A stretch of DNA of 64,000 nucleotides from CAZABP01 sp964483245. GTDB taxonomy: Bacteria > Planctomycetota > UBA1135 > UBA2386. Positions 43,700-51,265 of the stretch are shown piece after piece (position 1 is the first letter of the stretch; each line of letters opens with the position of its first letter). The DNA lies in NCBI GenBank assembly GCA_964483245.1, contig CAZABP010000014.1, positions 28,576 to 92,575 on the forward strand, written 5' to 3'. The translations under genes and the position numbers were made by a program. The notes beneath the pieces are model-generated. The model worked only from the letters and a program-made list of their open reading frames with translations, was not told the DNA's origin and made no database searches.

Positions 43700-44703
43700 C
43701 GAATCGACTCCGTTGCGTCTGGGTTGAGGTCTTCCGCGATCCAGGACCGGATCAGGTCCACCGCGGTGAGGTCGGGCGTGCGGCTGCCGAACGGCGGCAT
43801 CCGCAGCGCGGGGTTGTCGGTGGCAATGCGCAGCCAGAGCAGGCTCTGCTCCGGCGCGCCGGGCGTGATGCGGTCACACGCGTTTGCGGAGCTGCGCGGG
43901 CGGAGCAGGCTCGGCGCGCCGATCGCCGTCGGCAGGACCGGGCCTTCGTCGCCGGTCCGGCAGCTCAGATCGAGGCCGATCCCGGCGAGGGCACCAGCCG
44001 GGTGGTGGCAGCCGCTGCAGTTCGCGTGCAGCCAGCCACGAACGGCGCGCTCGCGCGGGGTCCGCGCAGCGATCCGCGGTGGCCGCTGGAGCAAGGCCGC
44101 CGATGCGCCGCGCAGGATGCCGCGCGCAGCGAGTTGCTCGATCGTCGCCGGGTTCGCCAGTGCCGCATGCGGCGCGAGCGGGTCCCGATCGGAGGAGAGC
44201 TGCAGCGCCGTGAAACCGAGCACCGGGGAGCAGCTGGCCATGTGGCAGGCGGCGCAGTCGCTGCGGGGAGGCACACCGGCATGGACCGCGCCGGCCGGCG
44301 GCACGAGCGTCGCATCCTCGGCGCCCGCCGCTGCCCAGTAGCTGGCGAAGCGCGAGGTGCCGTCGGCCAGCTGCTCGCTGAACCGCGTCTCGGTGCCGGC
44401 GGGCCGGCGGAGCTGCTGCCACAGGCGGGTACCCGGCGGGTACTGCCAGCGGTCCGGGTCGGTGGCGTCGATCGAGGCGCCGTCGGGAAGCCGGATCCAG
44501 TGCCGCAGCTCGGCGCCATCGAGCCACTGCGGATACTGCGGCGCATAGGCCAGCACGGCGGGGGCGAGGACTTCGCTCGCGCTGCCCGCATACAGCCCGG
44601 TGTCGGCCAGGCGCGCCGGCAGCGGGGCCGGGGCGGGTGCCGGCTCCGGGCCGCACGCGGCGAGCAGCAGGGCGGTGGTCGCCGTCGCGAGCCGGACCCG
44701 CAT
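43696..44703 (-). CDS. Lipoprotein with two cytochrome c-type motifs
   Basis: A 335-residue lipoprotein. ATG 44703 begins MRVRLATATTALLLAACG with Cys17 as the lipobox residue; a frame upstream is less plausible. The haem motifs CAACH and CSGCH lie near residues 158 and 238. The protein has long linker segments between the two. It forms an operon with the mono-haem cytochrome downstream and lies beside the PQQ-type dehydrogenase. It is likely an electron carrier at the outer side of the membrane. Confidence 0.85.
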   Translation of the reverse strand: MRVRLATATTALLLAACGPEPAPAPAPLPARLADTGLYAGSASEVLAPAVLAYAPQYPQWLDGAELRHWIRLPDGASIDATDPDRWQYPPGTRLWQQLRRPAGTETRFSEQLADGTSRFASYWAAAGAEDATLVPPAGAVHAGVPPRSDCAACHMASCSPVLGFTALQLSSDRDPLAPHAALANPATIEQLAARGILRGASAALLQRPPRIAARTPRERAVRGWLHANCSGCHHPAGALAGIGLDLSCRTGDEGPVLPTAIGAPSLLRPRSSANACDRITPGAPEQSLLWLRIATDNPALRMPPFGSRTPDLTAVDLIRSWIAEDLNPDATESIR

Positions 44704-44805
44704 CGTTGCCGCACGTCGGACTGCGTCTCTCATCGCGAGAGACACCTACGGCATCGGCGCGCGGCGCTCTTCCTCCGTGATCCCTGAGTCGTTCCTAAGA
44801 AAACG

Positions 44806-46959
44806 CTACGGGAGGGCGTCGATCCAGGCACCGATCAGATCGACCGCCTGCTGGTGGACCAGGTGCGAGGCGAGCGGCGGCATCCGGGTCGCGTCGAGGC
44901 GGCGCATCCGCTCCCACAGCACGCTGGCTTCCTTGGACCCGGATCGGATCCGCCAGGCGTCCGGCAGTCCGAGGTCGCCGTGGGAGGGGCGCACGTCGAT
45001 TGCGCGCAGATCCTGCTCCGCCGTCGTGATGCGCAGGTCCAGGTCCGTCGGTGCCGGTGCGCCGGGTGCGTGGCAGAGCGCGCAGTTGACGGCGAGATAT
45101 GCGCGCGCGCGCGCGGCGAGGGGCTGCGCCTGGTCGGATGGATCCGCGTACGCCGGAAGCTGCTGCGGATCGCTCAGCCCGCGCAGCAACCGCAGGTCAC
45201 TCCAGTGTTGGAGCTGGTTCTTCGTGCTGCCGCCGGCCGTGATCGGCCGGTTGAGCTGGCGCGTGCGAATGCCGAGCAGCGTGCCGGCTGCGGGGTTGTG
45301 GCAGGTCGTGCAGTCGGTGCGCGCGGGGTAGGTCCAGAGCTGCGTCCGCCGACCGCCGGGCGCGCTCGGATCCTCGATCTCGATCGACTCGGTGGCGCGC
45401 GCGCCGATCAGCTCGGCGTCGTCCTGCGCCGGATTCCACCGGTACGTGTAGCCGCTCCAGCCGGCCTGCTCGTGCACCAGCACGCGGGTCTCCAGGCGCC
45501 GCCGGCTGCTCGGATCCCCGACGCGCGTCTCGAGCTCGAAGTGTTTCACGAGCACGGCGCCCTGCGGCAGCGTGAACGGTTCCTCCGGCGTGAAGTCCAT
45601 GACGCCGCCCGTCAGCGCGACGAAGCGACGCTTGTGTGCGCCGTCCGACCAGAGCTCGGCCTGCACGGAGTACTCATGCACGCCGGCCGCCGGTGCGAGC
45701 ACGCCGAGGTCGCGGAACAGTCCCGTCTGCGACAGCAGGCGCGGGAACGGCGCATTGCCCGAAGTCCCGCGTTCGAGCCGGTAGATCGTGCCGTGGTGGC
45801 TGACGAGCAGGACCTCGCCGTCGCGCTTGTGGCCGAACGAGACGACGTTGACCAGGCCGCCGAGCATCGCGTTCGTCTGCAGCACACCGTCGCGCTGGGT
45901 CATGGCCCACAGGCGGCCGCTGACGTAGTCGCCGTACAGATACGAGCCGAACAGCTCCGGCAGGCGTGTACCGCGGTAGACGTAGCCGCCGATCACCGCG
46001 GCGCCCTGTTCGCGGTCGTAGGCGAGCAGCGGCTGCCGGAACGCGGTCGGCGGCAGGTTGCCCGGGTTGCGGAACGGGACCTCACCCTCGTAGACGTTCC
46101 AGCCGAGGTTGTCGCCGCGTGCCAGCAACGAGACCTCTTCGCGCATGCCCTGCCCGACGTCGCCGACCCACAGCTGTCCGGTATCGCGGTCGAACGAGAA
46201 GCGCCACGGGTTGCGCAGGCCGTAGGCCCAGATCTCTTCGCGCACGCCGCCGCCGGCGCCGACGAACGGGTTGTCCGGCGGGATGCGGTACGGGAGCCCT
46301 TGGCTGACGTCGATGCGCAGCATGCTGCCGAGCAGCGTCGTGCGGTCCTGTCCGTGTCCGAACGGATCGCCGCCGCTGCCGCCGTCACCGAACGCGATGT
46401 ACAGCATCCCATCCGGACCGAACTCGAGCATCCCGGCGTTGTGGTTGCCGAACGGCTGCAGCACCGTCAACACCACGGCTTCGCTGGCCGGGTCAGCGAC
46501 GTCCGGGTCGCTGGTCACCTGGTAGCGCGCGATGACCGACTGGTGCGGGACGGCAGTCGTGTAGTGGACGTAGAAGAAGCCGTTGGTCGCATAGGCCGGA
46601 TCGAACGCGAGCCCGAGCAGACCCTCCTCACCGCCGCTCGCCGTGACGCGGCTGCGGATGTCGAGGAACACGGTTGCCTGCGTCGTCTGCGGATCGTCGG
46701 CGAACACGAAGATCCGCCCTGCCTGCTCGACGACGAACAGCCGGTCGGTCGCGTCCGGCGCCTGCGTCACGAAGATCGGGAATGAGAAGCGGAGGCCGGG
46801 ATATGCGGCCGCCAGCTCCATGCGGCCCGCGCTCGGGCCGCGCGGAGGGAACGTCAGCCGCGCATAGGTCGGTCCCGATTCGCCACCCGAGCTGCAGCCC
46901 GCGGCTGCGAGCAGGAGCAGGATGCTGAAGGTGTGCGTGCGTGCAGCGGATGGACCCAT
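44806..46959 (-). CDS. PQQ-type sugar dehydrogenase-like lipoprotein with cytochrome c domain
   Basis: A 717-residue lipoprotein with the lipobox AAAGC at about residue 22. Residues 50-430 are a beta-propeller of the glucose/sorbosone dehydrogenase family, shown by EEGLLGLAFDP, HNAGMLEFGPDGMLYIAFGDGG and WAYGLRNPWRFSFD. The C-terminal part has the haem motifs CTTCH and CALCH. Such fusions oxidise sugars and pass electrons to an attached haem domain. The start at ATG 46959 gives the lipoprotein signal; upstream in-frame sequence is not supported. It lies before, and is codirectional with, the two-cytochrome operon, 102 bp apart. Confidence 0.9.
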   Translation of the reverse strand: MGPSAARTHTFSILLLLAAAGCSSGGESGPTYARLTFPPRGPSAGRMELAAAYPGLRFSFPIFVTQAPDATDRLFVVEQAGRIFVFADDPQTTQATVFLDIRSRVTASGGEEGLLGLAFDPAYATNGFFYVHYTTAVPHQSVIARYQVTSDPDVADPASEAVVLTVLQPFGNHNAGMLEFGPDGMLYIAFGDGGSGGDPFGHGQDRTTLLGSMLRIDVSQGLPYRIPPDNPFVGAGGGVREEIWAYGLRNPWRFSFDRDTGQLWVGDVGQGMREEVSLLARGDNLGWNVYEGEVPFRNPGNLPPTAFRQPLLAYDREQGAAVIGGYVYRGTRLPELFGSYLYGDYVSGRLWAMTQRDGVLQTNAMLGGLVNVVSFGHKRDGEVLLVSHHGTIYRLERGTSGNAPFPRLLSQTGLFRDLGVLAPAAGVHEYSVQAELWSDGAHKRRFVALTGGVMDFTPEEPFTLPQGAVLVKHFELETRVGDPSSRRRLETRVLVHEQAGWSGYTYRWNPAQDDAELIGARATESIEIEDPSAPGGRRTQLWTYPARTDCTTCHNPAAGTLLGIRTRQLNRPITAGGSTKNQLQHWSDLRLLRGLSDPQQLPAYADPSDQAQPLAARARAYLAVNCALCHAPGAPAPTDLDLRITTAEQDLRAIDVRPSHGDLGLPDAWRIRSGSKEASVLWERMRRLDATRMPPLASHLVHQQAVDLIGAWIDALP

Positions 46960-47206
46960 GGCTGCTCTCCCGCCTCTACGCGGACCCGGCCGCGCCGGGC
47001 CGTGCAAAGGCTTCTCTCCGGCGGCAAGGATAGTCGCGTGGATACGCGCGGTGCCGGCCGACGGACGGCGCCGGTGCGTGCGCGCGATGCCAGCGGAGGT
47101 TCCGCGGCCCCCGTTCGGGACGAAGCGTGAGTTCCATTTCGAGAAGTCACGTTGCAGCGGCGATGCGACACATGCCGATCCACGGCGCGGAACAGGGGGT
47201 GTCCGA

Positions 47207-47980
47207 ATGGGGAGCTCGAGAGTGATGCGTCGGTTCGTATCCGGGGTCTGTGTGCTGGCGCTCGCCGCGTGCAGCGGTGGCAGCAGCAGCGGCGGCGGCG
47301 GCGGTGGGACCGGCGACCTGAACGGCAACTGGCAGTTCTTCATGAACGTGACCGGCGACGAGATCGGGCCCTACCCGATCTTCCTGATGCAGAACGGGAC
47401 CGTCATCGACGGCGCCAACATCCAAGGCACCATCAACGGAGACTCGTTCCAGGTCACGTATCCCGGTTTCCTCGGCTACGACCTCGTGTTGAGCGGGACC
47501 ACCGGGACGGGCAATCCCACCGGCACCGTGTCGGTGACCGGCCTGCCGTTCACCGGGACGTTCCGGATGGTGCCTTTCAGCCCGAACGGCTCCATGACCG
47601 TCAGCGGCACCGTCATGGGGCAGCCGGCGAACATCTCCGGAACCACGGCGGTCGGCGCACGCGAATACGACGACCTTGCCAAGACGAACCTGACGCAGGT
47701 CGAAGTGTCGTTCGGCGACGGGTCGATCTTCCTGGAGCTCGCATTCACGCCGACCGGCCTGGGCGTCGGCACGTTCAATGTCGGCACGCAGGTGCAGGTC
47801 GAAGTCGGCTACGTCACCGACGCCGCGCAGAACGACGTCTCCGCGACCGGCGGCACGATCACCGTCTCGCGCTACGACGGCACCGGCATGGCCGGCACGT
47901 TCTCGATCACGATGCTGGGCGGCGACTCGATCACCGGCAGCTTCGACGTGGCCTGGGACGTCGACGCGTACGAGCCCTGA
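47207..47980 (+). CDS. Lipoprotein with beta-rich repeats, unknown function
   Basis: A 257-residue lipoprotein. ATG 47207 and ATG 47225 are both possible; the signal ends VLALAAC and is followed by a Ser/Gly linker (GGSSSGGGGGG). The mature part is strand-rich: NWQFFMNVTGDEIG, NGTVIDGANIQGTINGDSFQVT, PFTGTFRM and ISGTTAVGAREYDD. This resembles the beta-barrel or lipocalin-like lipoproteins of planctomycetes, but no family is certain. It is divergent from the dehydrogenase gene (247 bp). Confidence 0.7.
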   Translation: MGSSRVMRRFVSGVCVLALAACSGGSSSGGGGGGTGDLNGNWQFFMNVTGDEIGPYPIFLMQNGTVIDGANIQGTINGDSFQVTYPGFLGYDLVLSGTTGTGNPTGTVSVTGLPFTGTFRMVPFSPNGSMTVSGTVMGQPANISGTTAVGAREYDDLAKTNLTQVEVSFGDGSIFLELAFTPTGLGVGTFNVGTQVQVEVGYVTDAAQNDVSATGGTITVSRYDGTGMAGTFSITMLGGDSITGSFDVAWDVDAYEP

Positions 47981-47982
47981 GT

Positions 47983-48013
47983 GGTACTGAAGGGGTCTGA
48001 CCCCTTTGGTACC
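47983..48013. terminator. Stem-loop between convergent genes
   Basis: GGTAC...GTACC with an inner AAGGGG/CCCCTT stem and the loop TCTGA. It starts three bases after the lipoprotein stop and ends ten bases before the minus-strand stop. A run of Ts follows the C tract on the plus side. It is a likely bidirectional terminator. Confidence 0.6.
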
Positions 48014-48022
48014 GCCAATCTG

Positions 48023-48568
48023 TCAGGCCTTGCGCATGCGGCCGAACGCGAAACAGGCGCAGGCGACGGCGGCGGCGAACGCGAGATAGAACCACGCGGT
48101 CGTGCCGATCAGCGCGCCGAAGATCGGGTTGCGCGTGTCGTTCCAGTGGATCGCGTACATCAGCGCGCTCAGACCGCCGGTCAACATGGCGCCGACGAGG
48201 AGGTGGTTGCGCTCGATCGGCAGGATCCTGGTGCGCTCGGCGCCGGTCAGCAGGGCGCAGGCGATCGCGCCGCACAGGGCAGCGATCCCGGGGCCGGTGT
48301 CGAGGCCGGTCACGGCGAGTCTCATCTGCGGCATCTCGACCGCGTGCCAGGGGAGGAACGTGCCGACGGCGGCGGCGATGGCTCCCGCGGTCACGCGGCC
48401 GGAACCTTCGATTTCGACGTCGGCGTCGATCTGCGGTGCCGACATGGCCGGCCCGGTGGTGGACGGCGCGCGTCCGAACGGCTGCTTGGTGGGCGCCGGC
48501 GGCGGCGCCGAGGTTTCGTGCGTGGTCTCCACGGGTCCCCCGTCGTAGTCCCGCGCGGAGATCGGCAT
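48023..48568 (-). CDS. Small membrane protein, unknown function
   Basis: A 181-residue protein. The first 60 residues are soluble and rich in Pro, Thr and Ala. Four hydrophobic segments follow at about 60-75, 95-112, 122-140 and 149-170. An ERTRILPIERN loop lies between the second and third helices. No family is recognised. It is codirectional with nothing nearby, and the upstream side faces the cysteine synthase gene across 191 bp. Confidence 0.62.
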   Translation of the reverse strand: MPISARDYDGGPVETTHETSAPPPAPTKQPFGRAPSTTGPAMSAPQIDADVEIEGSGRVTAGAIAAAVGTFLPWHAVEMPQMRLAVTGLDTGPGIAALCGAIACALLTGAERTRILPIERNHLLVGAMLTGGLSALMYAIHWNDTRNPIFGALIGTTAWFYLAFAAAVACACFAFGRMRKA

Positions 48569-48622
48569 GCGGGCGAACTGACCTGTAATCCGGGGAGGTT
48601 TCCGCGGTTGGGACCAGCGCGA

Positions 48623-48638
48623 CCTCGCGGCCGCGAGG
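48623..48638. promoter_or_regulatory. Perfect 16-nt palindrome in a divergent spacer
   Basis: CCTCGCGGCCGCGAGG is an exact inverted repeat between a minus-strand membrane protein gene and the cysteine synthase family gene. It could be an operator for a dimeric regulator; no other copy was seen in the window. Confidence 0.25.
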
Positions 48639-48759
48639 AATGGGCCGACCTCGCTCCGCCCGGTCGACCAAGCGCCCCTCGGCCGCGCTGCTTGCGTCCA
48701 TAGTTGCTCCGGCTCCGACCACGGCCCGGCGCGTGCCGGCCAGCTACGTTCGCCCCGCC

Positions 48760-49788
48760 ATGACCCTCCACCTCTCCCGCCCGGCCATGCCGCGCCACGT
48801 CGCCTCGCTCCGCCAGCTCGTCGGAAACACCCCGCTGCTCGAGCTGCACTACCGCTACGCGGGTCGCGAGCGCCGGCTGTACGCCAAGTACGAGTCGCTG
48901 AACATGACCGGCAGCGTCAAGGACCGCATGGCCTGCCACATCCTGGCCGAGGCGTACTCCCGCCAGGAGCTGCGGCCCGGCGACCTGATCGTCGAGGCGA
49001 GCAGTGGCAACACCGGGATCGCGTTCGCGGCGCTCGGGCGCGCGCTCGGCCATCCGGTGCGGATCTACATGCCGGACTGGATGAGCGAAGAGCGCGTCAA
49101 GCTGATCGCGAGCTTTGGCGTGGAGGTCGTGCTCGTGACGCGCGACGAGGGTGGGTTCCGGGGCGCGGTCCAACTCGCGGAGCAGGTGGCGACGAACCAG
49201 ACCGGCGTCTTCCTGCCGCGGCAGTTCGAGAACCAGGCCAACGTGCGCGCGCACGCCTCGACGACCGGCCCAGAGATCCTGCTGCAGCTCGAAGCCTTCG
49301 GCGAACGGCCGGTGGCGTTCGTCGCCGGAGTCGGCACCGGCGGCACGGTCATGGGCGTGGGCCGTGCTCTGCGTGCGGCGTTCCCGCGCGTGCGCGTGCA
49401 CCCGCTCGAGCCGGCCAACTCGCCGACGTTGCGCACCGGCCGCAAGAGCGGCACGCATCGGATCCAGGGGATCTCCGACGAGTTCGTCCCGGCGGTCGTG
49501 GACCTCGAGCAGCTCGATGCGATCGTCGACGTGTGGGACGGCGACGCGATCCTGATGGCGCAGATGCTGGCGCGGCAGCTCGGGCTCGCGGTCGGGATCT
49601 CGTCCGGCGCCAACTTCCTCGGCGCCGCGCAGATCGTCGAAGAGCTGGACGGCGCGTCCGGCGTCGTCACGCTGCTACCGGACTCGAACAAGAAATACCT
49701 GTCGACGGATCTGTGCCGCGCGGAGCCGACGCGGGACGACTACTGGTCGCCGCGGATCGAGCTGCTCGGGTTCGAAGCGGTGCGCTAG
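48760..49788 (+). CDS. PLP-dependent cysteine synthase / cystathionine beta-synthase family protein
   Basis: A 342-residue fold-type II PLP enzyme. Lys54 in GSVKDR is the PLP Schiff-base lysine. SSGNTGIAFAA (about 78-88) binds substrate, and GTGGTVMGVGRAL binds the PLP phosphate. It should make cysteine from O-acetylserine or cystathionine-type substrates. The sequence NMTGSVKDRMA and the C-terminal LLPDSNKKYLSTDLCR are typical of the cystathionine-synthase-like branch, so CysK versus CysM-type cannot be settled. ATG 48760 or ATG 48787. It is convergent with the Sec thioredoxin-like gene. Confidence 0.88.
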   Translation: MTLHLSRPAMPRHVASLRQLVGNTPLLELHYRYAGRERRLYAKYESLNMTGSVKDRMACHILAEAYSRQELRPGDLIVEASSGNTGIAFAALGRALGHPVRIYMPDWMSEERVKLIASFGVEVVLVTRDEGGFRGAVQLAEQVATNQTGVFLPRQFENQANVRAHASTTGPEILLQLEAFGERPVAFVAGVGTGGTVMGVGRALRAAFPRVRVHPLEPANSPTLRTGRKSGTHRIQGISDEFVPAVVDLEQLDAIVDVWDGDAILMAQMLARQLGLAVGISSGANFLGAAQIVEELDGASGVVTLLPDSNKKYLSTDLCRAEPTRDDYWSPRIELLGFEAVR

Positions 49789-49817
49789 GAACGGGCTCTG
49801 CGCGCCGCTCGCGCTGC

Positions 49818-50378
49818 TCACTTCGCCGGCGGCAGCTTCCCGAGCGCGCGGCGCATCATTTCGCGCAAGCGCCCCAGATCCGCCCCGCCCGCCTGCATGT
49901 CCACGACGCGGCCTTCCGCATCGAGCGCCACGGTCGCCGGAATCGGTCCCGGCAGGTCCCACAGCGCGTTGATCCCATCCAGCGTCTCGTCGTTCAGGAC
50001 GAACATCGGGAACGGGATCTGCCGGCGCTCGGCAAACGCGCGCACGCGCGCCAGCGCCTGCTCCGGCGTGACCTCCGGCACGAACAGATCCTCGGAGATC
50101 CCGAGGACCTGCCCGCCGTCAGCCGCGAATTCCGCCGCGACCTGCACGAGGTGCGGCATTTCAGCGACGCAGGGTGCTCACCAGGTCGCCCACAGATTCA
50201 CCAGCGCACCGCGCTGCAGGTTGCGCTTGACGGCGACTTCGAGCTCGTCGAGCCGCAGCAGGCGCGGCTCCGGCGCCGTCACCGGCGCGGGCACCTGCGG
50301 CGGCGAGTCCGACCCGCCGCCGCAGGCTGCAGCCGCGACACCCGCGAGCAGAGCGAGGACGCGGCCGCGAGCGATCAC
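49818..50378 (-). CDS. TlpA-like thioredoxin lipoprotein, probable selenoprotein (UGA at codon 67)
   Basis: Starting at GTG 50378 and read through TGA (50180-50178), the protein is 186 residues. A lipobox (VAAAAC) gives lipid anchoring at about residue 17. The active site reads LVNLWATW-TGA-APCVAEMPHL: thioredoxins of the TlpA/ResA type have WCAPC here, so the UGA replaces the nucleophilic first cysteine of CxxC (UxxC). The second part (EFAADGGQVLGISEDLF, RRQIPFPMFVLNDE, PGPIPATVALDAEGRVVDMQ) completes the fold, with the cis-Pro region. It should act in the periplasm as a reductase or peroxidase-like enzyme. A redoxin-like gene lies 71 bp upstream on the same strand. A GGAAGGGAAG site precedes the start. 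Confidence 0.87.
50135..50180 (-). promoter_or_regulatory. UGA and predicted SECIS hairpin (TlpA-like gene)
   Basis: On the minus strand, UGA at 50180-50178 is followed by a 21-nt spacer. The stem CCGCACCU (50156-50149) pairs with AGGU-C-GCGG (50143-50135), eight pairs with one bulged C at 50139. The loop is CGUGC (50148-50144), with GU at loop positions 2-3. This is the same 4+4-pair layout with one bulge as the FG-GAP hairpin. Confidence 0.65.
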
Positions 50379-50449
50379 TTGTCCGACTTCCCTTCCGAGC
50401 CACGGCCACGGCCGCGGGCGCCCGCACGGGGCGCGCCTGCCTTGACCAT

Positions 50450-51145
50450 TCAACCGTAGGGCTTGGTGGTGTCGGTCTCGACCTTCTTGCCTGCGAGCAC
50501 GGCGTCGACCGCATCACGGACATAGCGCTTGGCCTTGTCGCCCAACGTGTCGCGGCCGTCGTTGTCGAGCGCGCCGGTGTAGACGAGCTTGCCGGTCGTA
50601 TCGAGCACGAAGCAGTGCGGCGTCGTCTTCGCGGCGAAGTAGTGCGCCACGTCGCCGCCATGGTCGACCAGGATCTTGTGGTTGAACTCGACCTCGTCGG
50701 CGTGTGCGCGGATGTCGGCATACGGCCGCTCCTTCGCCTCCTTCGCCTGGAACGCAGCGGCCTCCGGCTGCTTGCCGATCTCATTCTGGTTCGAGTTGAT
50801 CGCCAGCACGACGACGTCCTTGTCGGCGTAGTCGCTCGCGATCTTCATCAGCTTCGGCTCGGCGGCCTTCTCCCAAGGGCATGTGATCGACCAGAAGTGG
50901 ATCACGACGGTCTTGCCGCGCAGCTCGCCGAACGTGAACTCCTTGCCCTCCAGGTCGGTCAGCTTCGTCTCCTTGGGGACGACGGCGCCGAGCTCGAGGA
51001 CCTTCGGAGTCTCCTTCGGTTCCTGCGCAGCTGCCTTCGGCTCCTGCGGCGGTGGCGTCGGCAGGACCGGCTTGGGGGTTTCCTGGGCAGGCAGCAGCGT
51101 GCCCAGCAGGACTGCCGCGACTGCGGCCGATGTTCGGATCTGCAT
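50450..51145 (-). CDS. Exported redoxin-domain protein
   Basis: A 231-residue protein with a signal peptide ending LLPAQE at about residue 21. After a Pro/Glu linker comes a thioredoxin-fold domain: ETKLTDLEGKEFTFGELRGKTVVIHFWSITCPWEKAAEPKLMKIA, with Cys in SITCPWE in place of CxxC, and then HCFVLDTTGKLVYTGALDNDG. This matches the AhpC/redoxin family with a single cysteine near the usual site. The gene sits next to the Sec thioredoxin-like lipoprotein and probably forms an operon with it; together they may form an envelope redox pair. Confidence 0.88.
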   Translation of the reverse strand: MQIRTSAAVAAVLLGTLLPAQETPKPVLPTPPPQEPKAAAQEPKETPKVLELGAVVPKETKLTDLEGKEFTFGELRGKTVVIHFWSITCPWEKAAEPKLMKIASDYADKDVVVLAINSNQNEIGKQPEAAAFQAKEAKERPYADIRAHADEVEFNHKILVDHGGDVAHYFAAKTTPHCFVLDTTGKLVYTGALDNDGRDTLGDKAKRYVRDAVDAVLAGKKVETDTTKPYG

Positions 51146-51265
51146 GAGTTCCTCGGAAAGTGTGGTCGGAAGCTACCCATACGTCGGCAGGAACGGCTCC
51201 CGAAGTAACAAGTCGGCGAACCGGGCGACCGGCCGGCGCGGCCTCCGCCTGTAGGCTCCCGCGCC

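Noticed and set aside
45090..45115. GC dinucleotide runs as promoter or slip sites
   Set aside because: Alternating GCGC runs occur in several genes and follow codon use for Ala and Arg; no other signal goes with them.
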